From positions 1 through 45,921 of the forward strand of contig DATKRV010000074.1 in NCBI GenBank assembly GCA_035532075.1: a DNA stretch of 45,921 bases. Reading direction: 5' to 3'. Source of the DNA: CAIVND01 sp035532075. GTDB lineage: Bacteria; Actinomycetota; Acidimicrobiia; Acidimicrobiales; Bog-793. The translations under genes and the position numbers were made by a program. Below the pieces are notes generated by a model, which was given only the letters and a program-made list of their open reading frames with translations, was not told the origin of the DNA and did no database searches. Shown one piece after another: positions 1-9,051 of this stretch (the stretch's first letter is position 1; each line of letters opens with the position of its first letter).

Positions 1-26
1 GCACTGGTAGTTTTCATCTTGGAAGT

Positions 27-90
27 GGCCCTTCTTGTTGGGTTCCTGTTGCGTTGACAACAACAGTCTCGCCTGCAAGAAGGGCCTTTT
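27..90 (+). terminator. Nested hairpin followed by TTTT, possible rho-independent terminator
   Basis: An 11-bp perfect inverted repeat (GGCCCTTCTTG at 27-37, CAAGAAGGGCC at 76-86) encloses a second 6-bp stem (CTGTTG at 46-51, CAACAG at 61-66). It is followed at once by TTTT (87-90). The T run makes this a terminator for a plus-strand gene entering from the left edge. Read on the minus strand it lies downstream of the ppx stop but has no T run there. The 38-nt loop is long for a classical terminator, so a structured RNA element is also possible. Confidence 0.45.
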
Positions 91-137
91 CGCGGATACG
101 CGTCAGTTAGCTCACAGAGTCTCGTGAAAGATCAGGG

Positions 138-1721
138 CTAGCTCAATCCCAGATCGCCTGCGAGCAGTGAGGTCAGCTTGCTCATCCTTGATCTCTCGAG
201 ACGGGTCTCGCATTCGACATCGAATACCCTCTCAAAGAGCTGTTGCTTGCGTAGCATTGACCACAGCTCGAGTTCCGCTTCATTTTTAACGGTTAGTGAA
301 AAAATCATCTTGTGCCCGGTGGCTTCACCCATCTTGACCTTGAGGACTTCCCCGCTGTGCGAGGCGTCAAATGCATCTGCGATACGCAGGATGCCAATAA
401 GGCGGAGTAGAATGTCGAGGTCAATGCTGCTCAGGACAGTATCTTTCGAAACAGACTTCTCATTACCTCGTAGGTGGTAGCGGGCAAGCAAGGTCAACAT
501 CCGAATCTCCTTCGGAGTGAACCCACGAAGATCTCCATGCCCGATCAAGTAGGCACTATGACGATCATGATTGGTTCTGCTGATGTGTTCGCCAATATCG
601 TGCATGAGCGCACCAAACTCAAGGAGCTCGCGTTCATGGGACGACAGTTCATGCAGATAACCTGTCGCGTCGAATATCTGGGTGGCGAGTTCGGCAACCT
701 GCACGCTGTGCTCTCTGTTCCAGTTGCATCGATGACACAGAGAGAGCACCGAACTTCGACGTATGCTCCGAGGGTCATCACCAAAGTCCGACGGATCATG
801 TTCCGCGATCGTGCGGAGGATAAGACCTTCGCGAAGCGCCCAACCACTGATCGTGATCTCGTGCATTTGAAGACGTTCCATAACATGAATCAGAACCAGA
901 AATCCAGCTGGAAGAAGCTCCGAACGTCTCGCATCGGCTCCCTGGATTTTCGCCCGATTCATCTTGGTTTCGGTCAACACCCGCTTTGACGCGGTAATGA
1001 CATCGTCATATGAGACGGTAAGGTGATTTAGATGATCAGGTTCGGATCCGTCGCGCATCGTCGCAGAAATTGAGGCGATCGCGATGAACGTTCCGGACGA
1101 CCCGATCAGAAGCTTTGGACCGAACTCAGCGAGCTCCGATAGCACCGGATCGAGCTCGCGTTCAATGTAGCGACGCGCTTTGGAGAGCTCTGACTCCGAC
1201 GGCGGATCGCTGTCAAAAAACATTGACGTAAGCCGTCCGACTCCGAGCTTCACGCTTGCAGCAAATGCGAGTCCGGCAGCATCGCCAAGCATCAGCTCAA
1301 GACTTCCGCCGCCAAGATCCAGTGCGAGAGCGGGCGCCGGATCAAGTACCACGCTGGCACGAATTGCATTGAAAATTGTCGCGGCCTCTTGAATTCCATC
1401 AATGATGTGGATAGTGAGTCCGAGTTTGCGGCGAACGTTGGCGACGAAATCGGGACCGTCGCGCGCTTCGCGAAGTGCTGAGGTACCGACCGCCACAATT
1501 TGATCTGCCTGCTGGGTGTCGGCAATCGTCTTGAATCTCCGAATCACCTCAAAGGCGCGTTCGCGAGCTTCGCTGCCGAGCTCTCCGCTCTTTGCGACGA
1601 GATCGCCAAGGCGGAGCATCTCACGCTCTTTGGCAATCGGAACAAAGCTTCCATCTGGGCGCGTCTCGACCAAGATCATGTGAAATGAATTACTTCCAAG
1701 ATCAAACGCGGCAATGCGCAC
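138..1721 (-). CDS. ppx: Exopolyphosphatase / pppGpp phosphohydrolase, long form with HD domain
   Basis: 527-residue Ppx/GppA phosphatase, expected to remove terminal phosphates from polyphosphate or convert pppGpp to ppGpp in the cytoplasm. The ASKHA fold shows the first phosphate loop FDLGSNS (6-12), a probable catalytic glutamate at E112 (in GIQEAATIF) and the second loop LDLGGGS (134-140). Residues about 325-480 form a helical HD-type domain (H374-D375), so this is the long form like E. coli Ppx (about 513 aa), not the two-domain form of about 320 aa common in Actinobacteria. The GTG start lies 9 nt after the ppk1 stop and 6 nt after a TAGTCT box, with no Shine-Dalgarno sequence. Co-localisation with ppk1 supports a polyphosphate role. 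Ppx versus GppA specificity cannot be settled from sequence. Confidence 0.93.
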   Translation of the reverse strand: MRIAAFDLGSNSFHMILVETRPDGSFVPIAKEREMLRLGDLVAKSGELGSEARERAFEVIRRFKTIADTQQADQIVAVGTSALREARDGPDFVANVRRKLGLTIHIIDGIQEAATIFNAIRASVVLDPAPALALDLGGGSLELMLGDAAGLAFAASVKLGVGRLTSMFFDSDPPSESELSKARRYIERELDPVLSELAEFGPKLLIGSSGTFIAIASISATMRDGSEPDHLNHLTVSYDDVITASKRVLTETKMNRAKIQGADARRSELLPAGFLVLIHVMERLQMHEITISGWALREGLILRTIAEHDPSDFGDDPRSIRRSSVLSLCHRCNWNREHSVQVAELATQIFDATGYLHELSSHERELLEFGALMHDIGEHISRTNHDRHSAYLIGHGDLRGFTPKEIRMLTLLARYHLRGNEKSVSKDTVLSSIDLDILLRLIGILRIADAFDASHSGEVLKVKMGEATGHKMIFSLTVKNEAELELWSMLRKQQLFERVFDVECETRLERSRMSKLTSLLAGDLGLS

Positions 1722-1727
1722 GCTATG

Positions 1728-1733
1728 AGACTA
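1728..1733 (-). promoter_or_regulatory. -10-like TAGTCT, 6 nt before the ppx GTG
   Basis: TAGTCT on the minus strand is followed by CATAGC and then the GTG of ppx. It overlaps the TAG stop of ppk1. This matches the TANNNT-N6-start arrangement seen at several other genes here and would give a leaderless ppx transcript. The short ppk1-ppx gap also allows simple co-transcription, so this may be chance. Confidence 0.35.
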
Positions 1734-3902
1734 GGAGGTTTCCGATCCCCAACGGCGCTTTCCGCGCTCTAGTGCGAGGGATTCGAAACGCCTACGGGCG
1801 GAAAATCCCAACGTAGCCGGTATCCGGGTCCAGGAGCCGTCCGCGCCGAGTCGCCAGGCATTCATATCGTCATCGAAATTCATCGAAAGCACCTCCTCGA
1901 GACGAATACACAGGTCTGGGTCGGTAACTGGAACAAATGCTTCGATGCGACCGTTCAGGTTCCTCTCCATGAGATCGCCAGAGCCGATGAAATAGGTGGC
2001 TGGATTTTCCATCGCGACAGAACGCGAATCCGCTGCAACTGGGTAATTGGGTTGCGGGTGGCCAAACCGGTAGATCCGGGAGTGTTCGAGAAAACGCCCC
2101 ACTATCGAGCGGACCTTGATGTTCTCCGACAACCCGGCAACATCTGGGCGTAAGCAGCACATCGCCCGCACGATCAGAGAGATATGGCATCCCGCCTGCG
2201 ACGCCCGGTAGAGCGCATCGATCACTTCGGAGTCGGTGAGTCCATTGACCTTGATCGCAATGTTCCCGGCGCTGGCATAGGCCGCTTGACGGTTGATCTG
2301 CTCGAGCACCCAGGGCCGGAAGCGATTCGGAGCAAGGATGATTCGATCCGTAGCGGGTGGGTGGGAAAACCCGGTGAGGTGATTGAACAGGTTGGTCAAG
2401 TCGGCCCCGATGACCTCGTCCGAGGTCAAGATTCCCATATCTTCATAGTTACGGGCCGTATCCGCGTTGTAGTTGCCAGTCCCAATATGGCAGTAGCGCC
2501 GAATACCGTCGACCTCTCGACGGACGACAAGGGTGGTCTTCGCGTGGGTCTTCAAGCCCATCACGCCATAGACGACGTGCGCACCGGACTGTTCGAGATG
2601 CCGGGCCCAGGAGATGTTGCGCTGTTCGTCAAAGCGGGCGGTGAGTTCAATCAGAGTCGCGACCTGTTTCCCCTCCTCCGCTGCCCGGGCGAGTGCAGAG
2701 ACAAAATTTGCCTCTCCTGAGGTGCGATAAAGCGTCTGCTTTATGGCGAGCACCTCCGGATCATTCGCGGCCTGCAAAATAAAAGATTCAAAGGAGGTCT
2801 CAAATGAGTCGTACGGGTAGTGCAAAAGAACGTCTCGATCTCGAAGTATCGCGAATATGTCAACCGGTTCCTCCGCGTTGCTCAGACCGGTCGGAGTCAC
2901 TGGGGTCCACACAGGCTCCTTGAGGTCCGGACGATCGATCGAGAGAAGTGACCAGAGTTGCGCAAGGTCGATCGGCGCATCATTGCGATAGAGATCTTCG
3001 AATCCAAGTTCGAGTTCATCGAGCAGCAGGTGGATTACCTCTGCAGGCATCGCAGAGTCAATCTCGAGTCGAACCGCGCGGCCGAACCGGCGACGGCGTA
3101 ACTCAGTTTCAACTGCAGCAAGAAGATCGTCAGCCTCGTTGTCTCCAAAATCAATATCCGCGTTCCTCGTCACACGAAAGGTATGTGTTGCTCCGATCCG
3201 CATCGCAGGAAATAAGGCTTGAAGATTATGTTCGATGACATCCTCGAGCAGCACAAATCGAAGATCGTCACCGAGTGCAACGAACCGATTGAGAAGCGGA
3301 GGGACTTTCACCCGGGCGAATCTTCGCTCGCCGGATCCGCTATCTTCGACAGTGACTGCGAGATTTAACGAAAGATTCGAGATATAGGGAAACGGATGTC
3401 CGGGATCGACCGCGAGCGGCGTTAAGACTGGATAAATTTCACGAAAAAATATTTCTACGAGTTCGGAACGATCGCTTTCGTCGAGATCCTCATATTTGAT
3501 GATCAAAACTCCTTGCGGAGCGAGAACATCTTCAATACAGATGCGATAGAGCTCTGAGTGCTGTTTGTTCAACTCAATCGAAATCTTACGAATCTCCGCA
3601 AGTTGTTGAGGGACACTCATGCCATCAGAAGAAAGTGACCTTACTCCGGCCGCGAGCTGATCCTTCAGCCCCGCTACCCGGACCTGGAAGAACTCATCGA
3701 GTCCAGAGGAGAAAATCGCAAGAAATTTCACACGTTCAAGCGCAGGAAGGTTCTCGTCGTTCGCGAGATCGAGGAGTCGACTCGCAAAATCAAGCCACGA
3801 GAGCTCGCGATTGAAAAACCTCTGGCAGCCGAATTCGACAGGATCCATCAACTGGGTCTCTTGGGTCCAGTGCCCACTGTTTCGATCATTCGGGCTGGTC
3901 AC
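1731..3902 (-). CDS. ppk1: Polyphosphate kinase Ppk1
   Basis: 723-residue Ppk1, which reversibly polymerises the gamma-phosphate of ATP into polyphosphate. The N-terminal domain has FFNRELSWLDF (29-39). The two C-terminal PLD-like domains carry the histidine expected to be phosphorylated, H453 in GLKTHAKTT, and the second essential histidine, H607 in RFLEHSRIYRF. IKQTLYRTSG (387-396) and HIGTGNYN (472-479) are also typical. Length fits the family (about 690-740). The GTG start has no Shine-Dalgarno sequence but sits 6 nt after TAGCCT, suggesting a leaderless message. It is first in a two-gene unit with ppx, so synthesis and breakdown of polyphosphate are encoded together. Confidence 0.97.
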   Translation of the reverse strand: MTSPNDRNSGHWTQETQLMDPVEFGCQRFFNRELSWLDFASRLLDLANDENLPALERVKFLAIFSSGLDEFFQVRVAGLKDQLAAGVRSLSSDGMSVPQQLAEIRKISIELNKQHSELYRICIEDVLAPQGVLIIKYEDLDESDRSELVEIFFREIYPVLTPLAVDPGHPFPYISNLSLNLAVTVEDSGSGERRFARVKVPPLLNRFVALGDDLRFVLLEDVIEHNLQALFPAMRIGATHTFRVTRNADIDFGDNEADDLLAAVETELRRRRFGRAVRLEIDSAMPAEVIHLLLDELELGFEDLYRNDAPIDLAQLWSLLSIDRPDLKEPVWTPVTPTGLSNAEEPVDIFAILRDRDVLLHYPYDSFETSFESFILQAANDPEVLAIKQTLYRTSGEANFVSALARAAEEGKQVATLIELTARFDEQRNISWARHLEQSGAHVVYGVMGLKTHAKTTLVVRREVDGIRRYCHIGTGNYNADTARNYEDMGILTSDEVIGADLTNLFNHLTGFSHPPATDRIILAPNRFRPWVLEQINRQAAYASAGNIAIKVNGLTDSEVIDALYRASQAGCHISLIVRAMCCLRPDVAGLSENIKVRSIVGRFLEHSRIYRFGHPQPNYPVAADSRSVAMENPATYFIGSGDLMERNLNGRIEAFVPVTDPDLCIRLEEVLSMNFDDDMNAWRLGADGSWTRIPATLGFSARRRFESLALERGKRRWGSETS

Positions 3903-3908
3903 ACTCTT

Positions 3909-3914
3909 AGGCTA
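3909..3914 (-). promoter_or_regulatory. -10-like TAGCCT, 6 nt before the ppk1 GTG
   Basis: TAGCCT, then AAGAGT, then the GTG of ppk1 on the minus strand. No purine-rich ribosome site lies between. I see no convincing -35 hexamer at 16-18 nt spacing, as is common in actinobacterial promoters. Transcription would begin at or next to the start codon. Confidence 0.5.
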
Positions 3915-3957
3915 GCTGGAGAGATCCAACAATGGTTGTCCACTAGGGTAGGCGTTC

Positions 3958-5322
3958 GTGATGGGCTTTCTTTCGGCACTGCTCACGAATCCGAGGCGCC
4001 GCAGTGAACTCGGACTGCTCTTCGTAGGATCGATCGCTGTTTTCTTCGCCCTCGTGCTCGTTTCTCTTTCAAAATCCAATACGCTGCCACATCGATCATT
4101 GCTTTTCGCCACCGGGCTCATCCTCGCGGCGCTCTTTATGCAAGTTGTCAACCGGCGTTATGTTCCCGATGCAGACGGCGTTTTGATGCCGGTGGTCCTG
4201 GTCTTGAACGGAATTGGATACGTCATTATTAGCAGGGTCAATCCTACGTACGCGGGTCAGCAGATCGCCTGGACGACTCTCGGGCTACTCCTTTACGGTT
4301 TCGTCATTGCGACCGTGCGGAGGGTGAGTGACCTCGAGCGATTCCGTTATATCCTGCTGTTTTTCGCAATGGGGCTGCTCATCTCACCGTTGCTGCCAGT
4401 GATTGGCTACAGAGTCAATGGCGCGCGGCTCTGGGTGCATTTTCACACCCTCGAATTTCAGCCAGTCGAGATAGCCAAGATCTTGCTGGTCATCTTCTTT
4501 GCCTCGTACTTCATTGAAAAGCGCGAGCTCCTGACGCTCCCGACAAGAAGGGTCGGCAATCGGCTCTTCCCTGATATGCGTGCATTTTTGCCTATTGCGG
4601 TTGCAGGCGCTCTCGCGTTGATGATCATTCTCGGCGAGCACGATGTTGGCTTTTCACTGATTCTCTTCGTGGTCTTCCTCACCATGCTCTGGGTGGCGAC
4701 TGGACGATGGACATACCTCGCGATCGGACTTGGGCTCTTCGCGTTGGCAACACTGCTTGCGAGTCACCTGCTTGTACAGGTCAACGATCGGATTGTCGTC
4801 TGGCTCGACCCATGGAAGTACCCGTCGACAGGAGGCTTCCAGCCAATCCAGGGATTACTCGCGTTTGGTCGCGGTGGAGTGGGAGGATCGGGGCTCGGTC
4901 TGGGCAACCCTACTGCGGTTCCATTTTCCTACAGCGACTTCGTGTTCGCGGCTATCGGTGAAGAGCTTGGACTCGCTGGAGCGGCTGCTGTCGTCGCTGC
5001 CTACATGATCATTGTCGCAACCGGTATCCGATCCGCGCTTCGCGCACGCGGAGAATTCGCGAAGCTTTGCGCATTTGGATTGATCGCGACATTTGGATTT
5101 CAGGCATTTTTCATTATGGCTGGAGTAGTGCGACTCCTTCCGCTCACGGGTGTGACGCTTCCCTTTGTTGCCTATGGTGGCTCTTCGCTCGTCGCGAACT
5201 ATGCCCTCGTTGCACTGATCATGAGAATCTCCGATGAATCGAACCGGACCGCAGATTACGCGGGAATGCCGGTCTGGTCTATAACCGAGGGAGAGGCCGT
5301 AATCGGCACGGGAGGACGCTGA
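3958..5322 (+). CDS. SEDS-family peptidoglycan glycosyltransferase (FtsW/RodA-like)
   Basis: 454-residue polytopic protein of the SEDS family, which polymerises lipid II into glycan strands at the membrane. About ten hydrophobic segments are visible. Family landmarks are NGARLWV (154-160), FQPVEIAK (167-174), the probable catalytic aspartate D229 in GEHDVG, and TLPFVAYGGSS near the C-terminus. The GEHDVG loop differs from the usual EPDxG. The start is GTG 3958 or ATG 3961. TAGGGT/TAGGCG just upstream could be a -10 box and AGGGTAGG a ribosome site. Its last 67 nt overlap, tail to tail, the gene at 5256-5732. No transpeptidase partner is adjacent. FtsW and RodA roles cannot be separated from sequence alone; the extra hydrophobic N-terminus resembles actinobacterial RodA. 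Confidence 0.9.
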   Translation: MMGFLSALLTNPRRRSELGLLFVGSIAVFFALVLVSLSKSNTLPHRSLLFATGLILAALFMQVVNRRYVPDADGVLMPVVLVLNGIGYVIISRVNPTYAGQQIAWTTLGLLLYGFVIATVRRVSDLERFRYILLFFAMGLLISPLLPVIGYRVNGARLWVHFHTLEFQPVEIAKILLVIFFASYFIEKRELLTLPTRRVGNRLFPDMRAFLPIAVAGALALMIILGEHDVGFSLILFVVFLTMLWVATGRWTYLAIGLGLFALATLLASHLLVQVNDRIVVWLDPWKYPSTGGFQPIQGLLAFGRGGVGGSGLGLGNPTAVPFSYSDFVFAAIGEELGLAGAAAVVAAYMIIVATGIRSALRARGEFAKLCAFGLIATFGFQAFFIMAGVVRLLPLTGVTLPFVAYGGSSLVANYALVALIMRISDESNRTADYAGMPVWSITEGEAVIGTGGR

Positions 5323-5732
5323 CGGAGACAAAGCGCGATACCGTCCGAGACACGACATGGCAAGATTCTCTGTCCGTCAGGTCCGGAGAGCACGATCTCT
5401 CCGACAAAGTTTCCTGAGACAAGATCGGTGATACGCAGGGTAACGACCTCTATTCCGAACGCTTCAAGCACATTGATCGTCAACTCGTGCGTCAACGGTC
5501 GCGGCGTCTGAGTCAGTTGCGCAGCGTGAGCAATTGCCGTGCCCTCGGCAAATCCGACGGGAATCGTGATGATGCGATGCGGAGAATCGTATTCCCGGAG
5601 GATCACGATGGGGAACTGGGCCGGGAGATCAATTCTCACCTCGACGAAGGAGAGGGGCAGGAAATGCGGTGGGGATTCCCCACCCTTTGTGTTCTCGTCA
5701 GGACCGATCTCTGCGTTGACATGGTCAGTCAT
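5256..5732 (-). CDS. Bifunctional nuclease (BFN/DUF151) family protein
   Basis: 158-residue protein. Residues about 25-140 match the BFN/DUF151 family: VEVRIDLPAQFPIVILRE, then IPVGFAEGTAIA, RPLTHELTINVLEAFG, and the C-terminal SDGIALCLRQ. Members have reported nuclease activity in plants; the bacterial role is mostly unknown. The ATG overlaps the rodA stop by 4 nt (ATGA), so it is probably translated with rodA. The 3' end runs 67 nt into the 3' end of the convergent SEDS gene, an antisense overlap of coding regions. The N-terminal 20 residues are not part of the domain. Confidence 0.8.
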   Translation of the reverse strand: MTDHVNAEIGPDENTKGGESPPHFLPLSFVEVRIDLPAQFPIVILREYDSPHRIITIPVGFAEGTAIAHAAQLTQTPRPLTHELTINVLEAFGIEVVTLRITDLVSGNFVGEIVLSGPDGQRILPCRVSDGIALCLRQRPPVPITASPSVIDQTGIPA

Positions 5733-6943
5733 CGTCGGCCCGGTGCGTTCCGCTCGACATTGACGACAAGTCCGATTGCGATGAAGAACGCGAAGAGGGC
5801 CGACCCGCCATAGGAGATAAAGGGTAGAGGAATACCGGTGATTGGCATCAAACCGACCGTCATCCCGACATTCTGGAATACCGAAAAGACCAGGAAGGCG
5901 AGAATACCAGCGCAGATCAGCTGACCGAATCGGTCGGCCGACCTACTTATCGCACGGAAGATACGAAATGCAAGCACTCCGAATACCATCAACACCGCGA
6001 TACTTCCGGAAAACCCAAGCTGCTCGCCGATTGCCGAAAAGATGAAGTCCGCATATTGGACTGGAACGTACTGGTTGTTGGTAAATGCTCCCTGGAAAAG
6101 ACCAGTTCCGCGCAACCCCCCCGCTCCGATCGCAGTCTTTGAAATACACAGGTTGTAGTTTTGGACGAGATTGCAGTTCTGATTGAGATAACCAGTCAGT
6201 CGGCTCAACTGGTAACTGTGCAAGATATGAGCGCTCGTGAAGAGAAAGAACATCGCAACCGCCAGCGCCAATCCGGCGAAAAGATACCGTGCACGAACGC
6301 CTGCAACCGTAAGCAAGGTGAAGAGTACGACAGCAATGATGATCGTAGTTCCAAGATCAGGCTGGATTAGTACAAGCGCCATGGGCAATCCAGCAATGGA
6401 TACCATCTTGACAATGTCGTGGCGCGTGTAGGGGCCGTGGTGTTCGTCAACAACCTTTGCGATTGCAAGAATCACGACAAGCACCGCGAACTCCGAGGGT
6501 TGAATCGCAATGGGACCAAGTGCGATCTCGCGGATGGATCCTCCGGAACCAGCAGCGTTGCCAAAACCCGACGCGTGTCCAATCGCGCGCACCGCAAGCA
6601 AGGAGAGGACAACGAGTACGTAGAGCAAATTTGTGAACCTCTGGAGGAGGCGATAGTCGACGACCACGAAGAAACACATCGCGATGAATCCAATCACCGC
6701 GTAGACGATCTGGCGCTTGATGTAATACGAGGGCTCGGTAGGAATCAGATTGCGCGTAGCCGAATAGACCATAAGCAGTCCGATGACGGTGAGGACCGCG
6801 GTTGAGAAGATCAGATAGAGATCGAGTTGTGAGAGAAATTCAACTGCTGCCACCAGCACATCGCGCGGGCCCCTGTCACGGCCGTAATGAGCGCCTCGAG
6901 TGTATTTTGCCTGCTCGAACAGCTTGATGCTCACAATCGGCAA
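5729..6943 (-). CDS. rodA: Rod-shape SEDS glycosyltransferase RodA
   Basis: 404-residue SEDS protein with about ten membrane segments. Landmarks are IGLLMVYSATRN (54-65), IQPSEFAVL (147-155), the catalytic-type aspartate D197 in QPDLGTT, and GIPLPFISYGGSALFAFF near the end. This is the canonical RodA/FtsW core, closer to consensus than the SEDS gene at 3958. The start is uncertain. TTG at 6943 is the longest option; GTG at 6934 lies 8 nt after TATTCT. The divergent mscS starts only 11 nt away, so the two promoters must overlap each other's coding edge. It is probably co-transcribed with the BFN gene. RodA normally pairs with a class B PBP, which is not in this window. Confidence 0.88.
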   Translation of the reverse strand: MPIVSIKLFEQAKYTRGAHYGRDRGPRDVLVAAVEFLSQLDLYLIFSTAVLTVIGLLMVYSATRNLIPTEPSYYIKRQIVYAVIGFIAMCFFVVVDYRLLQRFTNLLYVLVVLSLLAVRAIGHASGFGNAAGSGGSIREIALGPIAIQPSEFAVLVVILAIAKVVDEHHGPYTRHDIVKMVSIAGLPMALVLIQPDLGTTIIIAVVLFTLLTVAGVRARYLFAGLALAVAMFFLFTSAHILHSYQLSRLTGYLNQNCNLVQNYNLCISKTAIGAGGLRGTGLFQGAFTNNQYVPVQYADFIFSAIGEQLGFSGSIAVLMVFGVLAFRIFRAISRSADRFGQLICAGILAFLVFSVFQNVGMTVGLMPITGIPLPFISYGGSALFAFFIAIGLVVNVERNAPGRR

Positions 6944-6954
6944 GAATACCGTCT

Positions 6955-7830
6955 ATGCGAATAGCCCGGCAGAGCAGTGGGTACCTCTACGACTTTTTTC
7001 ATGCACTCGGTCTTTCGAAGACTACATCCACACATCTGCAGTCGGCGCTCACGAAGCCCACCGCGGTCATCCTGCTCCTCGCGGGGACGATTCTGCTCGC
7101 GAGACTCGGAGGGCGTGCGATCCGCAAGACACTGGGAAGAGTCAGACGGCGAGTCGCGCAGACCGATCCAGCCAGGGCGAGTCGAATCGACACCGTCTCA
7201 CGGATCGTCGCGAATATCTGGCGCGTCATCATCGATGCGATTGGCATCTTTGTCATTCTGTCCGTGGCCGGTCTCAATCTCACGCCATTTCTGGCTGGAG
7301 CAACGATCATCGGCGCAACGATTGGTTTTGGAGCACAATCTCTTGTTCGAGACTTTCTCTCGGGATTTCTGATGCTTATCGAAGATCAATACCGGATCGG
7401 TGACGTCGTCACGATCAATGAGATCAGCGGACGTGTTGACGAGGTCTCGCTACGGATAACACGCCTACGCGATGCGGATGGCACTGAGTGGTATATCCCG
7501 AACGGTCAGATTCTCAAGGTCGGGAACAAGGCTCGGCATTGGTCACGGGCGATTGTCAAAGCACAGATTGCGGTGAACGTTGACATTGCCGAGGCCACGG
7601 CTCTGCTGGACGACGCAATGCAAAAGGCGGTCAAAGAACCGGCTCTCGAGGGAAAGCTCGTCTCGGAACCAAAGGTGCTTGGAGTATCGAACGTAACGAC
7701 GAATGCGATCACGATCGACATCGAGATAAGGACCCAGCCCCTTGCTGAACTTGTGGTCGAGCGTGCGCTGCTCGAGGTCGCGACGAATGCGCTCCGAAGG
7801 CGCGACATGCTTCCTCCATCGGAGCCTTGA
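6955..7830 (+). CDS. mscS: MscS-family small-conductance mechanosensitive channel
   Basis: 291-residue MscS-type channel that opens under membrane tension to release solutes. There are three N-terminal hydrophobic stretches (about 36-54, 83-102 and 107-125). The pore-lining third helix has the expected small-residue pattern GATIIGATIGFGAQSLVRDF. It continues into the beta domain (EDQYRIGDVVTIN, then GRVDEVSLRIT and YIPNGQILKV) and a C-terminal alpha/beta domain. The length is typical (E. coli MscS 286). It starts 11 nt from the divergent rodA. The gene downstream begins 9 nt after its stop, so they may share a transcript. Confidence 0.9.
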   Translation: MRIARQSSGYLYDFFHALGLSKTTSTHLQSALTKPTAVILLLAGTILLARLGGRAIRKTLGRVRRRVAQTDPARASRIDTVSRIVANIWRVIIDAIGIFVILSVAGLNLTPFLAGATIIGATIGFGAQSLVRDFLSGFLMLIEDQYRIGDVVTINEISGRVDEVSLRITRLRDADGTEWYIPNGQILKVGNKARHWSRAIVKAQIAVNVDIAEATALLDDAMQKAVKEPALEGKLVSEPKVLGVSNVTTNAITIDIEIRTQPLAELVVERALLEVATNALRRRDMLPPSEP

Positions 7831-7839
7831 TAGATTTCA

Positions 7840-9012
7840 GTGATACCACTCACAAATTCCGACATGGTCTGTACAAAGCGTCCTCTCGACCGATGCTCTC
7901 GAAGAACCGCCTGGACGCGCATTCGTGCTCATCGCGCTGCTCGGCGAGCGAGCATTTCATTTATTGCAGCTCTCCTGACACTCGCAATGAATCCGTCGAC
8001 CGCACTCGGCGCAACGGCCGGTGGGAATTCCCGTGCTGCGCTTCGCGGGCCGCTCATTCCTGGCGTCGGCGAGCGAACCGTCCTTTATCTCGACCGCAGC
8101 CGGACGACATTCAACTACCTCACCGGAGCGGTCACGCCGGGGCGAAGGCTTATCAACGAGATCCGTTATCCGTCGAGCGAGAGATCGGTTGGCGAGAGAG
8201 CAGATGCTCCGGTGCTGTATCGAACGGCTCCATATCCGGTCATCGTCTTCGCCGAGGGTTATCGAGCCCGACCGGATCTTTATGCAAAGCTGCTCGACAC
8301 CTGGGTCCGCGAGGGCTACGTCGTGGTCTCACCCGAATTTCCCGATACCACCTATCCAGCGACCGACGCCGCGATCGATGCGGGGTATCCTCATGGAAAT
8401 CCCGAAGATGATCTTGTCAACGAACCCGGGGACATCGCCTTCGTCCTCTCCCAACTCGCCCGCTTCACGCTCCGTCCGAGGGGCTTGCTCCATGGCCTGG
8501 TCAATCTCAACGAGGTGATTCTTGCGGGTCAATCGGATGGGGCTGCGCTCGTCGGCGCCTATGCATTCGACATGAAATACGCGCTCAACCGCACGCCCAT
8601 CCGCGCCGTGGCGATCTTTGCCGGATATGAAATTTCTGCCGATTCGGCACGATATGAAGAGCCGGTGAGCGGTGTCGTACCGGCACTGATCATCCAGAGT
8701 GCCGCCGACACGTGTAACGAACCGGAACTCTCGGTGCAGATGTACAACCACATCCGCGGTGAGAAGTTCTTTCTGAGAATCAACGGAGCAACGCATCTCG
8801 GACCATTCGACGGTTCGGACATTGCTGGCTTCGACGCTGTGAGAAACATGTCCCTGAGGTTCTTTGCCCACGCCCTCACCCCCGCCACTGTCTCCGCTGC
8901 GGCAGTTTTGAAGGCTGGCCGGCTCTCCGGTATCGGGGTCCCATCAATGGCTCCCTCGGTCGCATCGATTCCGCTCCCGGCAGGATCTCCCTACTGCGCG
9001 CCCGCCTATTGA
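7840..9012 (+). CDS. Secreted alpha/beta-hydrolase (chlorophyllase/dienelactone-hydrolase-like)
   Basis: 390-residue predicted exported hydrolase. A basic N-terminus (RIRAHRAARRAS) precedes a hydrophobic stretch (about 39-57, ending STALGATA) that reads as a signal peptide. The catalytic fold shows the nucleophile elbow GQSDG (Ser232), a candidate acid Asp290 in QSAADTC and His319 in GATHLGPF. Residues PYPVIVFAEGY and WVREGYVVVSPEFP are typical of the hydrolase core. The substrate is unknown; carboxyl esters or lactones are likely. The GTG start follows the mscS stop by 9 nt. ATG at 7864 (residue 9) is an alternative that keeps the signal peptide. Confidence 0.75.
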   Translation: MIPLTNSDMVCTKRPLDRCSRRTAWTRIRAHRAARRASISFIAALLTLAMNPSTALGATAGGNSRAALRGPLIPGVGERTVLYLDRSRTTFNYLTGAVTPGRRLINEIRYPSSERSVGERADAPVLYRTAPYPVIVFAEGYRARPDLYAKLLDTWVREGYVVVSPEFPDTTYPATDAAIDAGYPHGNPEDDLVNEPGDIAFVLSQLARFTLRPRGLLHGLVNLNEVILAGQSDGAALVGAYAFDMKYALNRTPIRAVAIFAGYEISADSARYEEPVSGVVPALIIQSAADTCNEPELSVQMYNHIRGEKFFLRINGATHLGPFDGSDIAGFDAVRNMSLRFFAHALTPATVSAAAVLKAGRLSGIGVPSMAPSVASIPLPAGSPYCAPAY

Positions 9013-9051
9013 CTGCACCGTCACTGAGGGTCGTTCAGCGTCACCTCGCAC

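Noticed and set aside
1..57. Open frame entering from the left edge on the plus strand, ending in a hydrophobic stretch (ALVVFILEVALLVGFLLR)
   Set aside because: Only 18 codons are visible, and the frame runs through the left arm and loop of the 27-86 hairpin, which is unusual for a coding end. It could still be the tail of a membrane protein.
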